This document shows positions 42,655 to 52,539 of a stretch of DNA of 64,000 nucleotides, piece by piece. Within the stretch, counting starts at the first letter, position 1. Each line of letters begins with the position of its first letter. Origin of the DNA: Streptantibioticus_A sp037034305. Lineage in GTDB: Bacteria > Actinomycetota > Actinomycetes > Streptomycetales > Streptomycetaceae. Position numbers and translations under genes: made by a program. The notes under the pieces were generated by a model that was not told the origin of the DNA, searched no databases, and saw only the letters and a program-made list of their open reading frames with translations. The stretch lies in the NCBI GenBank assembly GCA_037034305.1, contig JBAGJY010000001.1, positions 434,001 to 498,000 on the forward strand. The letters are read 5' to 3'.

Positions 42655-42829
42655 TGAAAGGCCTTGTGCCTAAGCCCCGAATGGACCACGATCGGCCCCA
42701 CGCTCGGTCCGTTCCCCCAAGCCCGGCAAGCCGGCCGGTGTGCGGGAGAAGGATTCCCCACCGAGCAGGGCGCGCGGTGACCGCCGCCGCTCTTGGACAG
42801 GGGGGTCCCCGCCCCACGTGGGCAGGGCC

Positions 42830-42990
42830 TGTCCAGCAGGTTGCGCGAGAGCGTGGCCAGTGGTTGTCGCTCGGGGGTGATCGCCGGTAGTTCGGACCCG
42901 CCGTCCACCTGCACACGACGGCCGCCGATGTCGGCGCTCTCCTTCCCGAGGACGTAGCACTTCTCCCATCCCAGGTTCGGATCCCGAGTC
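42830..42990 (-). pseudogene. Possible gene remnant
   Basis: In one minus-strand frame this stretch has strong third-position G/C and reads like ordinary protein (for example LGWEKCYVLGKESADIGGRR, followed by VQVDGGSELPAITPERQPLA). It has no ribosome site, and the open frame dissolves into low-quality sequence on both sides. I do not recognise the family. It may be the remains of a gene lost from the gap upstream of the DUF6230 operon, or chance. Confidence 0.3.
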
Positions 42991-43026
42991 CGGACCGGAG
43001 ATGTACGTCCGAGAAGGAGGAATGTC

Positions 43027-43650
43027 ATGGAGTCAGAGCCGACTCGTGGCGGGACCAGATGGAAGCGGTTCGCCGTCGTCATGGTGCCGAGTGTCGCGGC
43101 CACGGCCGCGATCGGCGTCGCCCTGGCACAGGGCGCGCTCGCCGCGTCGTTCAGTGTCTCCGGCCAGGATTTCAAGGTCACCGCTGACAAGCTCGACGGT
43201 ACGGGCTTCTTGCAGTACGGCGCCTACGACGTCCAGCACGGTGGAAAGAACATCCCGGTGGCGGTCTCGGCGTTCAAGGACGCCAAGATCACCAACATGT
43301 GCCAGTCCGTGGTCATGCCGGTGCCGTTGGTCGGCAACGTGACCATGAGGCTCCAGGCGGGCGGAACCGGAACCCCGGTCGAGGCCAAGAACATCTACAT
43401 CGACCTGGACCAGCTCAACGCCGACGCCCAGTTCGACAACATCAACATCGGCGTCGCCGCCGGGGACAGCAACAAGGGTCCCGGCATGAAGGGCGGCGGC
43501 GAGCACGCGGACCCGGGCGGCTTCGCCCAGGAGGCCGACCACGCCCTGTTGACCGGAGTCAAGCAGACCGCTTGGGCCACCAGCGCGGGCACCTTCAAGC
43601 TCAATGGTCTGTCCCTGCGTCTGCTCACGGGCAAGCAAGAGTGCTACTGA
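43027..43650 (+). CDS. DUF6230 family secreted or membrane-anchored protein
   Basis: Function unknown; often mislabelled cholesterol esterase. The 207-residue protein has an N-terminal signal or anchor helix (residues 14-38, FAVVMVPSVAATAAIGVALA ending ALAAS) and a beta-rich outer domain with cysteines at NMCQSV and QECY. ATG 43027 is preceded by a very strong ribosome site AAGGAGG. First of three genes in an operon with DUF6114 and a Ser/Pro-rich secreted protein. Confidence 0.85.
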   Translation: MESEPTRGGTRWKRFAVVMVPSVAATAAIGVALAQGALAASFSVSGQDFKVTADKLDGTGFLQYGAYDVQHGGKNIPVAVSAFKDAKITNMCQSVVMPVPLVGNVTMRLQAGGTGTPVEAKNIYIDLDQLNADAQFDNINIGVAAGDSNKGPGMKGGGEHADPGGFAQEADHALLTGVKQTAWATSAGTFKLNGLSLRLLTGKQECY

Positions 43651-43751
43651 GCACTCCCATCTGAGTAGGACGAGTGGGGGACGGTTCGCTGTCCCTCGCT
43701 CGGCCAACCCACAACGAACCACCGATCGCCGGTCGCAGGGAGCTGTTTTCA

Positions 43752-44255
43752 ATGAGCGCCGAGTCGCTAGGACCGCGTGACCGAATCGGCAGTTGGCGCC
43801 GGTCCTTCCGTACGTGGCGTGGCCACCGCCCGTTCTGGGCGGGGCTGCTGACGCTGCTGGGCGGACTGCCGATCATGTACTTCCCCTATGCCAACCTCAC
43901 CCTCGGTCAGTTGACCGTTCGCATGGCCACCACCGCCGGGTCCGGCTCGCTGATCATCGGCGTGCTGCTGGTGGTGCTGGGCTTCACCATGTGGTTCCAG
44001 TCGACCGCCCGGGTCTTCGCCGGGGTGGCCGCCATCCTGCTGGCCCTGGTGTCGCTCGTGGTCTCCAACTTCGGCGGCTTCATGGTCGGCTTCCTGCTCG
44101 CCCTGATCGGCGGCGGCCTGTCCGTCTCGTGGGCGCCCGGCGCCCCGCCGACCCAGCCCGCCGCGGGCGACGACCCCGAACCTGTCATCGCCGGGCCGGT
44201 GCTCTCCGGCAGCGGGGTGGACGACGAGTCGACGAGGAGGCACCGTGCGGGGTGA
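43752..44255 (+). CDS. DUF6114 family membrane protein
   Basis: The 167-residue protein has four hydrophobic segments between about residues 28 and 125 and a short acidic C-terminal tail. A conserved FWAGLLTLLGGLPIMYFPY motif opens the first helix. ATG 43752 follows GGGAG. It partners with the DUF6230 protein in many streptomycetes. The last 11 bases overlap the next gene. Confidence 0.85.
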   Translation: MSAESLGPRDRIGSWRRSFRTWRGHRPFWAGLLTLLGGLPIMYFPYANLTLGQLTVRMATTAGSGSLIIGVLLVVLGFTMWFQSTARVFAGVAAILLALVSLVVSNFGGFMVGFLLALIGGGLSVSWAPGAPPTQPAAGDDPEPVIAGPVLSGSGVDDESTRRHRAG

Positions 44256-45489
44256 TGAGGCTCAACCCGAGAACGCGGGCGGCGCCCCCCGGGCCACAAC
44301 CGGACCGAAGCACGCCGCCCCGCGCAGGTCGCTGCTGACCCGGGCCCCCGTCGGCAAGGCGATCGCGCTGGCCGCGATGCCGACCGCCGTACTGATGGGC
44401 ATGGGGCTGACGCCGCGCCTGGCACAGGCTGACGAACTGCCGAAGAACCCGTTCAGCGGTGACCACTGCGTCAGCCAGTCCGACAGCCCCTCGCCGTCCA
44501 ACTCGCCGTCCGCGTCACCGTCCGCGTCGCCGTCGGCCACACCCTCGCCGACCGCGAGCACACCCTCCCCGGCGAAGACGGACACGTCCAACTCCGGCCA
44601 GAGCAAGGCCACTTCGACGCCGAGCAGTGCCTCGCACACCACGGCGTCGGGCAGCGGCACGCCGCACGCCTCGGCCAGTGCGACGCCGTCGCCCGCCCAG
44701 TCGAACAACCCCCTGGACCCGCTGGGCCTGGGCAACACGCTCAAGGGCCTGCTCGGTGGTGGCTCCACGACCGGCGCGACGCCCAGCGCCTCGCCGACCC
44801 CCAGCGCCACGCCCACGCCGACCAGCAGCCCGACGGCCGGTGCCCCGGCGAGCGCGGCGGGATCGGCGGCCCAGGGCGCCACAGGCGCGGTCAACAACAC
44901 CGTGGCCGGTGCCGTCAAGGCGGCGAAGTCCGCGGCGCCCACCGCGACCCCGTCGGACACCCCGTCCACCGCCCCGTCGCCCTCGTCCACCGGCCCGCAG
45001 CCGTTCCCGTGCCCGACGTACAACGCCAAGGCGCTGGCGGACGCCGGACTTGAGCAGACGCCGTCGCTGCTGCCCAACCAGCCGTGGATCCTCAAGACGG
45101 ACCTGCTGACCCTCAAGGGCCTGGACTACCACGGCATCGTCAAGGTCAAGACGGCGAACGGCACCGTCAAGGACGTCCTGAAGTTCACCGCCAGCGCGGG
45201 GGTGGACATCAAGAACCTCCACCAGATCACGCAGGGGGAGCAGCCCGGCACGCACTGGAACGTGCAGGCCCGCGACGGCAGTACGTCGACCATGCGCAAC
45301 GGCACGGTGACCATGTACACCGAGTCGATCAGCGGCGATCTCTTCGGGCTGATCCCCGTCACCTTCAGCCCGAAGTCCCCGCCGCCGCTCAACATCCCGC
45401 TGGCGATCTTCAGCAACTGCACGGTCGTCCAGGCCGGACAGTTCGGCGGCACGCTGACCATTCCCGGCATGCACGTGTACCCCAGCTGA
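44245..45489 (+). CDS. Secreted protein with Ser/Pro/Thr-rich linker, third gene of the DUF6230 operon
   Basis: The 414-residue protein has a signal-type helix near residues 35-60 (ends LAQADELP), a low-complexity Ser/Pro/Thr/Ala region from about 70 to 255 that could be O-glycosylated, and a folded C-terminal domain of about 155 residues (from PFPCPTYNAKAL to the end) with two cysteines. Its GTG start overlaps the DUF6114 stop and has GAGGAGG upstream. Function unknown; operon context suggests an outer partner of the DUF6230 protein. A perfect 16-base-pair terminator follows. Confidence 0.82.
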   Translation: MRGDEAQPENAGGAPRATTGPKHAAPRRSLLTRAPVGKAIALAAMPTAVLMGMGLTPRLAQADELPKNPFSGDHCVSQSDSPSPSNSPSASPSASPSATPSPTASTPSPAKTDTSNSGQSKATSTPSSASHTTASGSGTPHASASATPSPAQSNNPLDPLGLGNTLKGLLGGGSTTGATPSASPTPSATPTPTSSPTAGAPASAAGSAAQGATGAVNNTVAGAVKAAKSAAPTATPSDTPSTAPSPSSTGPQPFPCPTYNAKALADAGLEQTPSLLPNQPWILKTDLLTLKGLDYHGIVKVKTANGTVKDVLKFTASAGVDIKNLHQITQGEQPGTHWNVQARDGSTSTMRNGTVTMYTESISGDLFGLIPVTFSPKSPPPLNIPLAIFSNCTVVQAGQFGGTLTIPGMHVYPS

Positions 45490-45515
45490 CCCACAGACCA
45501 CTCCGGGAGCCGCAC

Positions 45516-45555
45516 GGTGGGCGCCGGTCCCTTCACCGGGGGACCGGCGCCCACC
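45516..45555 (+). terminator. Terminator of the DUF6230 operon
   Basis: GGTGGGCGCCGGTCCC (45516-45531) pairs perfectly with 45540-45555, a 16-base-pair stem with an eight-base loop. Confidence 0.85.
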
Positions 45556-45652
45556 TGTGTCGTTCCCGCCCGTCGCCCACCACCGCCCGCAAACGAGGCT
45601 TCCCCCAGGCTCTGTCCGGGGGGAGCCCCGACGCCGCTGTAGTGTCTGGGAC

Positions 45653-47272
45653 ATGACGACGAGCGAACAGCGTGCGGTGACGGTCGTGGTGATCGGCTAC
45701 AACGACGCCGCGCACATCACCGACGCGGTGCGCTCCGCGCTCGCCCAGGGACCGGCGGTCGCCGAGGTGATCGCCGTGGACGACTGCTCCACCGACGGCA
45801 CCGGCGACGTCCTGGAACGGCTGGCCGCCCAGCTCGCAGCGGCGGAAGGCGCCTCGTTCGAGGGTGGTGGCGGGCGACCAGACCGGCTGCGCGTGCTGCG
45901 GCGGGCCGACAACAGCGGAGGCTGCGGCACCCCCCGCAACGACGGTATCCGCGCCACCACCACCCCGTACGTGATGTTCCTCGACAGCGACGACGTACTG
46001 CCCCCCGGCGCGGTCGACGCGCTGCTGACCGCCGCCCGCGCCCAGGACGCGGACGTCGCGGCGGGCCAGTGCGTACGGCGCGAACTGCCCGAGGGGCGCG
46101 AGACGTTGTGGCGCCCCGAGTTGTACGCGCGGCCCGCGCTCGTCGAACGGCCGGACGCCGACCCGCGGCTGGCGGACGACACGTTGTGCGTCAACAAGCT
46201 CTACCGCGCGGACTTCCTGCGCGAGCACGGCATCGCCTTCCCCGAAGGCCGGTTCGTCTACGAGGACTTCGTCTTCACCGCCCGGGTGCTGGCCGCCGCC
46301 CCCCGGGTCGCCCTGGTGCCCGACACCGTGTACGTGTGGCACGTACGGCGGGCCGCCAAGCGGCTGTCGATCTCCCTCGACCGTGCCGGGATCGACAACT
46401 GGCGCTCCCGGATCGAGGCCCACCGCCAGGTGGTGGCGATCCACACCGAGGCGGGCGAGAAGACACTGGTCAGCGCCGCCCGGGCGAGCTTCCTCGACCG
46501 CTCGCTGAGGATGTACGCGCGTGAACTGGGCGGGCGCGGCGCCGAGTACCGCCGGGAGTGGTGGCGGCTGGCCCGGGAGTACCTCGGTCACTTCGAGGAG
46601 CGCGACCTGGCCGCCGCACCGGCGCCCGCGCGGACCATCGCCCAGGTCGTGCTGGCCGCGCCGGAACCGCGGGACCTGCCCAGGCTGGTGGCGCTCGCCG
46701 CCCGCCCGGCCCGGCTGCTGCCGCCGTACGCCGACGGGCAGGTGTGGAGCGAGGACCTGCCGAAGGTCGCCCTGGGCGGGCTGGTGGCCTGCCCGATCGG
46801 TGAACTGCCGCTGGCCGCCGAGGCGTTGCTGGCACTCAACCCGGTGCGCGGCACACTGCGGCTGCGGGTACACGAGCTGTACGGACGGCTGGCGGCGGCC
46901 CGGCCGGTGGCCATCGACGTCGAATGGACCGACCGGCACACCGGTCACACCGTCACCTCACACACCACCGGCCTCACCCCGCAGGCGTCCGCCTGGACGG
47001 CCGAGGCCCCGGTCGACTTCGCCGCGCTGGCCGAAGGCGATCTGGCGGTACGGGACCTGAGGCTCACGGTGTCCTTCGCGGACGGCGGACGCACGGTGAC
47101 CTCCGCCCAGGCGGTCGGCGGCGCGTCGCGCCGCGCGGCGGTGCTGAGCAGGCGCGGGGGCGCCCTGCTGGTCCAGCCCTACGCCACGGTGGACGGAGCG
47201 TTGGCCCTGCGCGTGGCTCCGGGCCTGCGGGGCGCGGTGTCGGTCCTGCGGCGGCGCCTGCGGCGGGGGTAG
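45653..47272 (+). CDS. GT2 family glycosyltransferase
   Basis: The 539-residue protein has an N-terminal GT-A domain (VTVVVIGYNDAAHITDAV near residue 8; IAVDDCSTDGT near residue 41; NSGGCGTPRNDGIRATTTPY near residue 87; metal site FLDSDD near residue 109) and a long C-terminal region of about 290 residues with beta-rich sequence. It probably transfers a sugar to a surface polymer. It is closely similar in layout to the enzyme encoded at 50.8 kb (shared NSGGC and MFLDSDD). ATG 45653 has only a weak ribosome site. Confidence 0.87.
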   Translation: MTTSEQRAVTVVVIGYNDAAHITDAVRSALAQGPAVAEVIAVDDCSTDGTGDVLERLAAQLAAAEGASFEGGGGRPDRLRVLRRADNSGGCGTPRNDGIRATTTPYVMFLDSDDVLPPGAVDALLTAARAQDADVAAGQCVRRELPEGRETLWRPELYARPALVERPDADPRLADDTLCVNKLYRADFLREHGIAFPEGRFVYEDFVFTARVLAAAPRVALVPDTVYVWHVRRAAKRLSISLDRAGIDNWRSRIEAHRQVVAIHTEAGEKTLVSAARASFLDRSLRMYARELGGRGAEYRREWWRLAREYLGHFEERDLAAAPAPARTIAQVVLAAPEPRDLPRLVALAARPARLLPPYADGQVWSEDLPKVALGGLVACPIGELPLAAEALLALNPVRGTLRLRVHELYGRLAAARPVAIDVEWTDRHTGHTVTSHTTGLTPQASAWTAEAPVDFAALAEGDLAVRDLRLTVSFADGGRTVTSAQAVGGASRRAAVLSRRGGALLVQPYATVDGALALRVAPGLRGAVSVLRRRLRRG

Positions 47273-47319
47273 CCGAATCGGCGGGGTGCGGAGGCGCCTG
47301 CGGCGGGGGAGCCGGGGCT

Positions 47320-47335
47320 GGGGGCTTACGCCCCC
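47320..47335. terminator. Bidirectional hairpin between convergent genes
   Basis: GGGGGC-TTAC-GCCCCC lies between the GT2 gene and galE, another member of the same hairpin family. Confidence 0.6.
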
Positions 47336-47347
47336 GAACCCCTTCCG

Positions 47348-48316
47348 CTACGCGTGGCGGGCGCGCCAGCCCTGCCAGGCGGAGGCGATCATCTCGTCGA
47401 CGTCGTACCGGGCCGACCAGCCCAGCTCGTCCGAGATGCGGGCCGCGGAGGCCACCACCCGGGCGGGGTCGCCGGGGCGGCGGTCCAGGATCTTGGGCTC
47501 GACGTCCTCGTGCCCGGTGACGGCGCAGATGCGCCGGACCATCTCGCTGACCGACACGCCCTCGCCGCGCCCGATGTTCACCGTCAGGTCGCCGGTGGCC
47601 CCGGCGGCCAGCCGACGCGCCGCCGCCAGGTGGGCGGAGGCGATGTCGCGCACATGGATGAAGTCCCGGATGCAGGTGCCGTCCGGCGTCGGGTAGTCCG
47701 CGCCGAAGACCATCGGCGGCTCGCCCGCGTCGAGCTTCTCGAAGACCATCGGCACCAGGTTGAACACGCCGACGTCCGCCAGCCGCGGGCTGGCCGCCCC
47801 GGCCACGTTGAAGTACCGCAGGCACGTGGTGCTCATGCCGTACGCCTTGCCAGCCGCGCGGACCAGCCACTCACCGGCCAGCTTGGTCTCGCCGTAGGGG
47901 TTCATCGGCAGGCACGGGGTGTCCTCCGTGACGAGGTCCACATCCGGCATGCCGTAGACGGCCGCGGAGGAGGAGAAGACGAAGTGCCTCACCCCGGCCG
48001 CCGCGCAGGCGCCCAGCAGCACCTCAAGCCCGTGGATGTTCTCCCGGTAGTACATCAGCGGCTGCTCGACCGACTCCGCCACCTGCTTCTTCGCGGCGAG
48101 GTGGACGACCCCGGTCACCTGGTGCTCCGCGAGGGTGCGGTCCAGCACCTCGCGGTCCAGTGTGGAGCCGGTCACCAGCGGGACGTCCTGCGGCAGCCGC
48201 TCCGGGATGCCCGTGGACAGGTCGTCCAAGGCCACGACCCGCTCCCCGGCCTCCGCCATGGCCCGCGCCACATGCGCGCCGATGTACCCCGCACCGCCTG
48301 TAATCAACCACGTCAT
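47348..48316 (-). CDS. galE: UDP-glucose 4-epimerase
   Basis: NAD-dependent interconversion of UDP-glucose and UDP-galactose (or the N-acetyl forms). The 322-residue SDR protein has GGAGYIGAHVARAM at residues 8-21, the catalytic SSSAAVYG near residue 118 and the YGETK (Y-x3-K) near residue 145. ATG 48316 is preferred over an upstream frame extension. Its location among glycosyltransferases suggests it supplies a sugar to the local glycan. It is divergent from the TagF-like gene. Confidence 0.93.
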   Translation of the reverse strand: MTWLITGGAGYIGAHVARAMAEAGERVVALDDLSTGIPERLPQDVPLVTGSTLDREVLDRTLAEHQVTGVVHLAAKKQVAESVEQPLMYYRENIHGLEVLLGACAAAGVRHFVFSSSAAVYGMPDVDLVTEDTPCLPMNPYGETKLAGEWLVRAAGKAYGMSTTCLRYFNVAGAASPRLADVGVFNLVPMVFEKLDAGEPPMVFGADYPTPDGTCIRDFIHVRDIASAHLAAARRLAAGATGDLTVNIGRGEGVSVSEMVRRICAVTGHEDVEPKILDRRPGDPARVVASAARISDELGWSARYDVDEMIASAWQGWRARHA

Positions 48317-48502
48317 GCCAGACACCCTAAGGGGCCGCTCCCGTAGGGTGTGGCCGGTCCGTGCTATGCCCGGGCACACACATGTGCGGGGCATGGACTG
48401 CCTACCGTAGGATTTCAGAACTAAAAATTCACTCAGATCTCAGCGAACTCTTCGTCCCTCGTCGCCCTGTACCCCTCGCGCCCACCCAGGAACCGTCACT
48501 CC

Positions 48503-50728
48503 ATGACAACGTTCAGCGTCATCGTCACCGCCCTCGACGCCCAGGGCTACCTCCGGGAGTGCCTCGAGAGCACCCTCGGCCTGCCCGCCGAAGGGGGCGA
48601 GGTCATCGCCGTGGACAACGGCTCCACCGACGGCACGAGAGCCATCGTCGACGAGTACGCCGAGCGGGACGAGCGGGTGCACGCCGTCCACCTCCCCAAG
48701 CCGTTGCCCCACGGCGCCGCCCGCGCCGTCGCGGCCCAGCAGGCCAAGGGCGACTACCTGCTGTTCATCGACGGCAGGGACTGCCTGACCGACGGCGCGC
48801 TGGCCGCACTGGCGCAGCGGATCGCCGAGACCGGCGAGCCGGACGCGGTGGTCTTCGACCACGTCCGCTCGCACTGGTCGAACGACGCCATCGGCAGCGG
48901 CGACGGCCGCCTGTTCATCGCCCCCGGACGCGAGGTCTTCTCCGTCTACCAGCAGCCCGAGACGCTGCACCTGACCCCCACGCTCAGCAACCGCGTGCTG
49001 CGCGCCGACTACTACGAGGCGCACCGCGAGCTGTTCGACAAGGACGAGTACGCCGAGGTGCTGCCCGCCATCGGCAGCCTGCTGGCCGCCGACCGGATCG
49101 CCATACTCGACAAGGTCTGCCTGCGCCGCCGCGAGCCGGAGACGACGGTCCGCGAGCGCGGCCAGTTCAACCTGTTCGACCAGTACGACGCGCTGTGGGA
49201 GCTGCTGGAGCGCCGCCCGGTGCTGCCCGAGCACCGGGCGATCGTCTTCAGCGGCATGATCCGCCGCTACCTGAAGGTCCTCACGGTGCCCGGCCTCGAC
49301 GAGCGGGAGCAGGCGGCGTTCTTCCACCGCGCCTCCGAGCACTTCCTGCGCTACAAGCCGAAGGACTACCAGCGCCCCTCGAACCTCAACGGTGTGCGGC
49401 ACGCCATGCTGGAGCGCGACTCGTACTCCGGCTACCGCGCCCTGCAGTCCGCCAACCGCAAGCGCCGTACCGTGCGCACGCTGGCCGTGAAGGCCAAGCG
49501 CAAGGCGGCGGACCTGGCCAGGGAGAGCGCGTACCGCGAGCAGCTGCGGCACCCTCTGGAGGAGGACCTGGCGGTCTTCTCCGCGTACTGGGACCGCGGT
49601 GTCGCCTGCAGCCCGGGGGCGATCTCCGCCAAGCTCGCCGAACTGGCCCCCGACATCCGCCAGGTGTGGGTGGTGCGTCGCGCCGACGTGCCGCTGATGC
49701 CCGCGGGCGTGGACTACGTGGTGCCGGGCAGCCGCCGCTACTGGAGCGTGCTGGCGCGGGCCAAGTACCTGGTCAACAACGTCAACTTCCCCGACTCGGT
49801 GACCAAGCGGCCCGGCCAGATCCATGTGCAGACCCACCACGGCACCCCGCTGAAGCGGATGGGCACCGACCAGATCCCGTTCCCGGCCACCTCGCGCGGT
49901 GTCGACTACGAGGCGCTGCTGGAGCGCTGCGCCCGCTGGGACTACAGCGTTTCGGCCAACTCGCACTCCACCGAGACCTGGGAGCGCGCCTACCCGGTGC
50001 CGTTCACCTCGCTCGACTACGGCTACCCGCGCAACGACGTGTACTACACGGCCACCGCCGAGGACGTGCTGCGCATCCGTGAGCGCCTCGGCATCGCGCC
50101 GGGCCGCAAGGCGCTGCTGTACGCGCCGACGCACCGCGACTACGAGGCCACCTGGACGCCGCGCCTGGACCTGGAGCGGATGGCCCGCAACCTCGGCGAG
50201 GACTTCGTGCTGCTGGTGCGCGGCCACTACTTCTACGACCGGGGACTGTCCCCGCTGGAGGAGCTGCACCGGCGCGGGCTGATCATCGACGTCTCGCGCT
50301 ACGACTCGGTGGAGGAACTCGGTCTGGCCTCCGACGCGTTGATCACCGACTACTCCTCGGTGATGTTCGACTACGCCAACCTGGACCGGCCCATAGTGGT
50401 CTTCGCGGACGACTGGGAGACCTACTCGGTCACCCGCGGTGTCTACTTCGACCTGACCGAGCTCTCCCCGGGCGCGGTCGGCCGCAGCCAGGAGGAGGTG
50501 GAGCGGCTGTTCCTGGACGGCGGCTGGCGGGACGAGCACGCCGCCGCCAAGCGGGCCGAGTTCCGCCGGAAGTTCTGCGACTTCGACGACGGGCACGCCG
50601 CCGAGCGGGTGGTACGGCATGTCTTCCTCGGGCAGGCGAACGTGCCCCCGGTGATACCGCTGGAGGAGCGCACTCCGGCGCCCGCGCCGGAGGTGGCCGC
50701 CCGACTAGTGGCCGACAGCGCGCGGTGA
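48503..50728 (+). CDS. Bifunctional GT2 / CDP-glycerol glycerophosphotransferase (TagF-like)
   Basis: The 741-residue protein joins an N-terminal GT2 domain (FSVIVTALDAQGYLRECLES near residue 4; AVDNGSTDGTRAIVDEY near residue 35) to a C-terminal TagF-like domain (about residues 370-715) with QTHHGTPLKRMG near residue 447, LYAPTHRDYE near residue 539 and the signature LITDYSSVMFDYANLDRPIV near residue 612. It would add glycerol- or polyol-phosphate units to a wall teichoic-acid-like polymer. The domain fusion makes one protein do polymer elongation and sugar addition (inference). Confidence 0.88.
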   Translation: MTTFSVIVTALDAQGYLRECLESTLGLPAEGGEVIAVDNGSTDGTRAIVDEYAERDERVHAVHLPKPLPHGAARAVAAQQAKGDYLLFIDGRDCLTDGALAALAQRIAETGEPDAVVFDHVRSHWSNDAIGSGDGRLFIAPGREVFSVYQQPETLHLTPTLSNRVLRADYYEAHRELFDKDEYAEVLPAIGSLLAADRIAILDKVCLRRREPETTVRERGQFNLFDQYDALWELLERRPVLPEHRAIVFSGMIRRYLKVLTVPGLDEREQAAFFHRASEHFLRYKPKDYQRPSNLNGVRHAMLERDSYSGYRALQSANRKRRTVRTLAVKAKRKAADLARESAYREQLRHPLEEDLAVFSAYWDRGVACSPGAISAKLAELAPDIRQVWVVRRADVPLMPAGVDYVVPGSRRYWSVLARAKYLVNNVNFPDSVTKRPGQIHVQTHHGTPLKRMGTDQIPFPATSRGVDYEALLERCARWDYSVSANSHSTETWERAYPVPFTSLDYGYPRNDVYYTATAEDVLRIRERLGIAPGRKALLYAPTHRDYEATWTPRLDLERMARNLGEDFVLLVRGHYFYDRGLSPLEELHRRGLIIDVSRYDSVEELGLASDALITDYSSVMFDYANLDRPIVVFADDWETYSVTRGVYFDLTELSPGAVGRSQEEVERLFLDGGWRDEHAAAKRAEFRRKFCDFDDGHAAERVVRHVFLGQANVPPVIPLEERTPAPAPEVAARLVADSAR

Positions 50729-50814
50729 GCGCTGCCGCGCCGGACAGCTCTTGTAGTGGATTTTCCCGGGGGACAGCCCCCGGACCGCCAGCCGAGGAAG
50801 TTCCCGGAGGACCC

Positions 50815-52494
50815 ATGGCCCCGACGGCCCCCGACGTCACCGTCACGGTGATCGTCTACAACGACGCCGAGCGACTGCCGCGTGCGGTGGAGTCGTTGCG
50901 CCGTCAGACGCTGCGCAACATCGAGATCATCATCAGCGACGACCACTCGACGGACAACACCCCCGAGGTGGCCCGCGCGTTGGCGGCGCAGGACGAGCGC
51001 ATCGTCTACAACCGCCTGCCGCAGAACAGCGGCGGGTGCAGCCGCCCGCGCAACTCGGCGATCGAGATCGCCAGGGCGCCGTACCTGATGTTCCTCGACA
51101 GCGACGACGAACTGCCCGAGCGGGCCCTGGAGCTGCTGCTGGCCGAGCTGCGCTCGGACGACACCGTCGACTTCGCGATGGGCGGCGTGGAGCGGGTACG
51201 CACCGACACCGGGGCCGTGTCGGCCTGGCACCCGCACCTGTTCACCAAGAAGCAGACGGTGCGCGGCATCGAGCAGCACCCCGGAGTGCTCTTCGAGCAC
51301 CTGTCGACGAACAAGATGTACCGCCGGGAGTTCATCGACCGGCACTCGCTGCGCTTCCCCGAGGGCATCCACTACGAGGACCAGCTGTTCTCCGCCCAGG
51401 CGTACTGCCTGGCACGGGCGTTCACCATCCTGCCGGAGCCGGTGTACCGCTGGTACATCTCGCCGTACGAGGCGGTGGGCGCGCTGTCCATCTCCAACCA
51501 GCGGCACCGGATCGAGAACGTCCGGGACCGGATCAACGTCGCCCGGCTGATCGACGAGTTCCTGGTGGACAGCGGCCACGAGTCCATCAAGGTCGACAAG
51601 GACTTCAAGTTCCTCAAGCACGACCTGCGGATGTACACCGGTGACCTGCCGTACCGCAGCCACGACTGGATCAAGCAGTTCGCCGACGAGGTCGGCCCGT
51701 ACCTGGCCACGCTCGCTCCCGAGGCGTTCCGCCGACTGCCGCGCGACCAGCGGGTGGTGATCCAGCTGGTGCGCGACGGGCGGTACGAGGAGGCGCAGTT
51801 GGCCTCCCGCGGTATGGGCCGCGAGGTGGCGCCGCGCGAGGTGACCGAGGACGGCGCCGGGCACGTCTACTGGGGCTCGGTGGTTCCGGCCGACCCCGCC
51901 TCGGCGGGCGAGCTGGAGGTCAGCGACCTCGACCTGCGCACCCGGCCGTTCAAGAACGCGCTGCTGCGGCACGAGATCATCCGGATCGCGCCCGAGTCGG
52001 GCTCGCGGGTCACACTGGACGTGCGCACCTACGACCCCGGCAACCAGTTGCCGATGGCCCCGGTGGTGGCGACGGTCCATCTGGCGCCCGCCACCAAGCG
52101 GTTGAGCGTGTCGTTCCGGCTGGACCCGGTGCGGCCGGGGTTGTTCGAGGGGACGGTCACCCTCGACCTGTCCTCGGTGCCGCTGCCGCCGCACGGCTTC
52201 TCCGGGGTACGGCATCCGGTGCTGGCGATCACCCAGCACCGGCAGCACAACACGGGCCTGCTGCTGGCGCCGCTGGACTTCCCGGCCATGAGCAAGCGGA
52301 TCGCCTACCACCGTGGCATGGCCGAGCACACCGTCACGGTGGAGCCGGAGGGCCACGGCGGTGGCCGCATCCAGATCCGCTGGGAGCGGGCGGGCCTCCT
52401 GGCGAAGGCCGAGCCCCACCTGCCCACGCTGGCCCGCGTCGCGGGCCCCGGCCTGCGCAAGGTCTCAGGCCTCGTCCGAGGCCTGACGAAGTAA
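50815..52494 (+). CDS. GT2 family glycosyltransferase
   Basis: The 559-residue enzyme has a GT-A domain (VTVTVIVYNDAERLPRAVES near residue 8; IIISDDHSTDNT near residue 40; NSGGCSRPRNSAIEIA near residue 69; FLDSDDELP near residue 92) and a long C-terminal half. ATG 50815 follows CGGAGG, 86 bases after the TagF-like gene, so the two are probably one operon. Similar to the 45.7-kb gene product; the two may act in one pathway. Confidence 0.88.
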   Translation: MAPTAPDVTVTVIVYNDAERLPRAVESLRRQTLRNIEIIISDDHSTDNTPEVARALAAQDERIVYNRLPQNSGGCSRPRNSAIEIARAPYLMFLDSDDELPERALELLLAELRSDDTVDFAMGGVERVRTDTGAVSAWHPHLFTKKQTVRGIEQHPGVLFEHLSTNKMYRREFIDRHSLRFPEGIHYEDQLFSAQAYCLARAFTILPEPVYRWYISPYEAVGALSISNQRHRIENVRDRINVARLIDEFLVDSGHESIKVDKDFKFLKHDLRMYTGDLPYRSHDWIKQFADEVGPYLATLAPEAFRRLPRDQRVVIQLVRDGRYEEAQLASRGMGREVAPREVTEDGAGHVYWGSVVPADPASAGELEVSDLDLRTRPFKNALLRHEIIRIAPESGSRVTLDVRTYDPGNQLPMAPVVATVHLAPATKRLSVSFRLDPVRPGLFEGTVTLDLSSVPLPPHGFSGVRHPVLAITQHRQHNTGLLLAPLDFPAMSKRIAYHRGMAEHTVTVEPEGHGGGRIQIRWERAGLLAKAEPHLPTLARVAGPGLRKVSGLVRGLTK

Positions 52495-52539
52495 GGCCCG
52501 GGATTTCAGGGCGGCTGCGCCCCGGGCCCCTTGAAGCGA

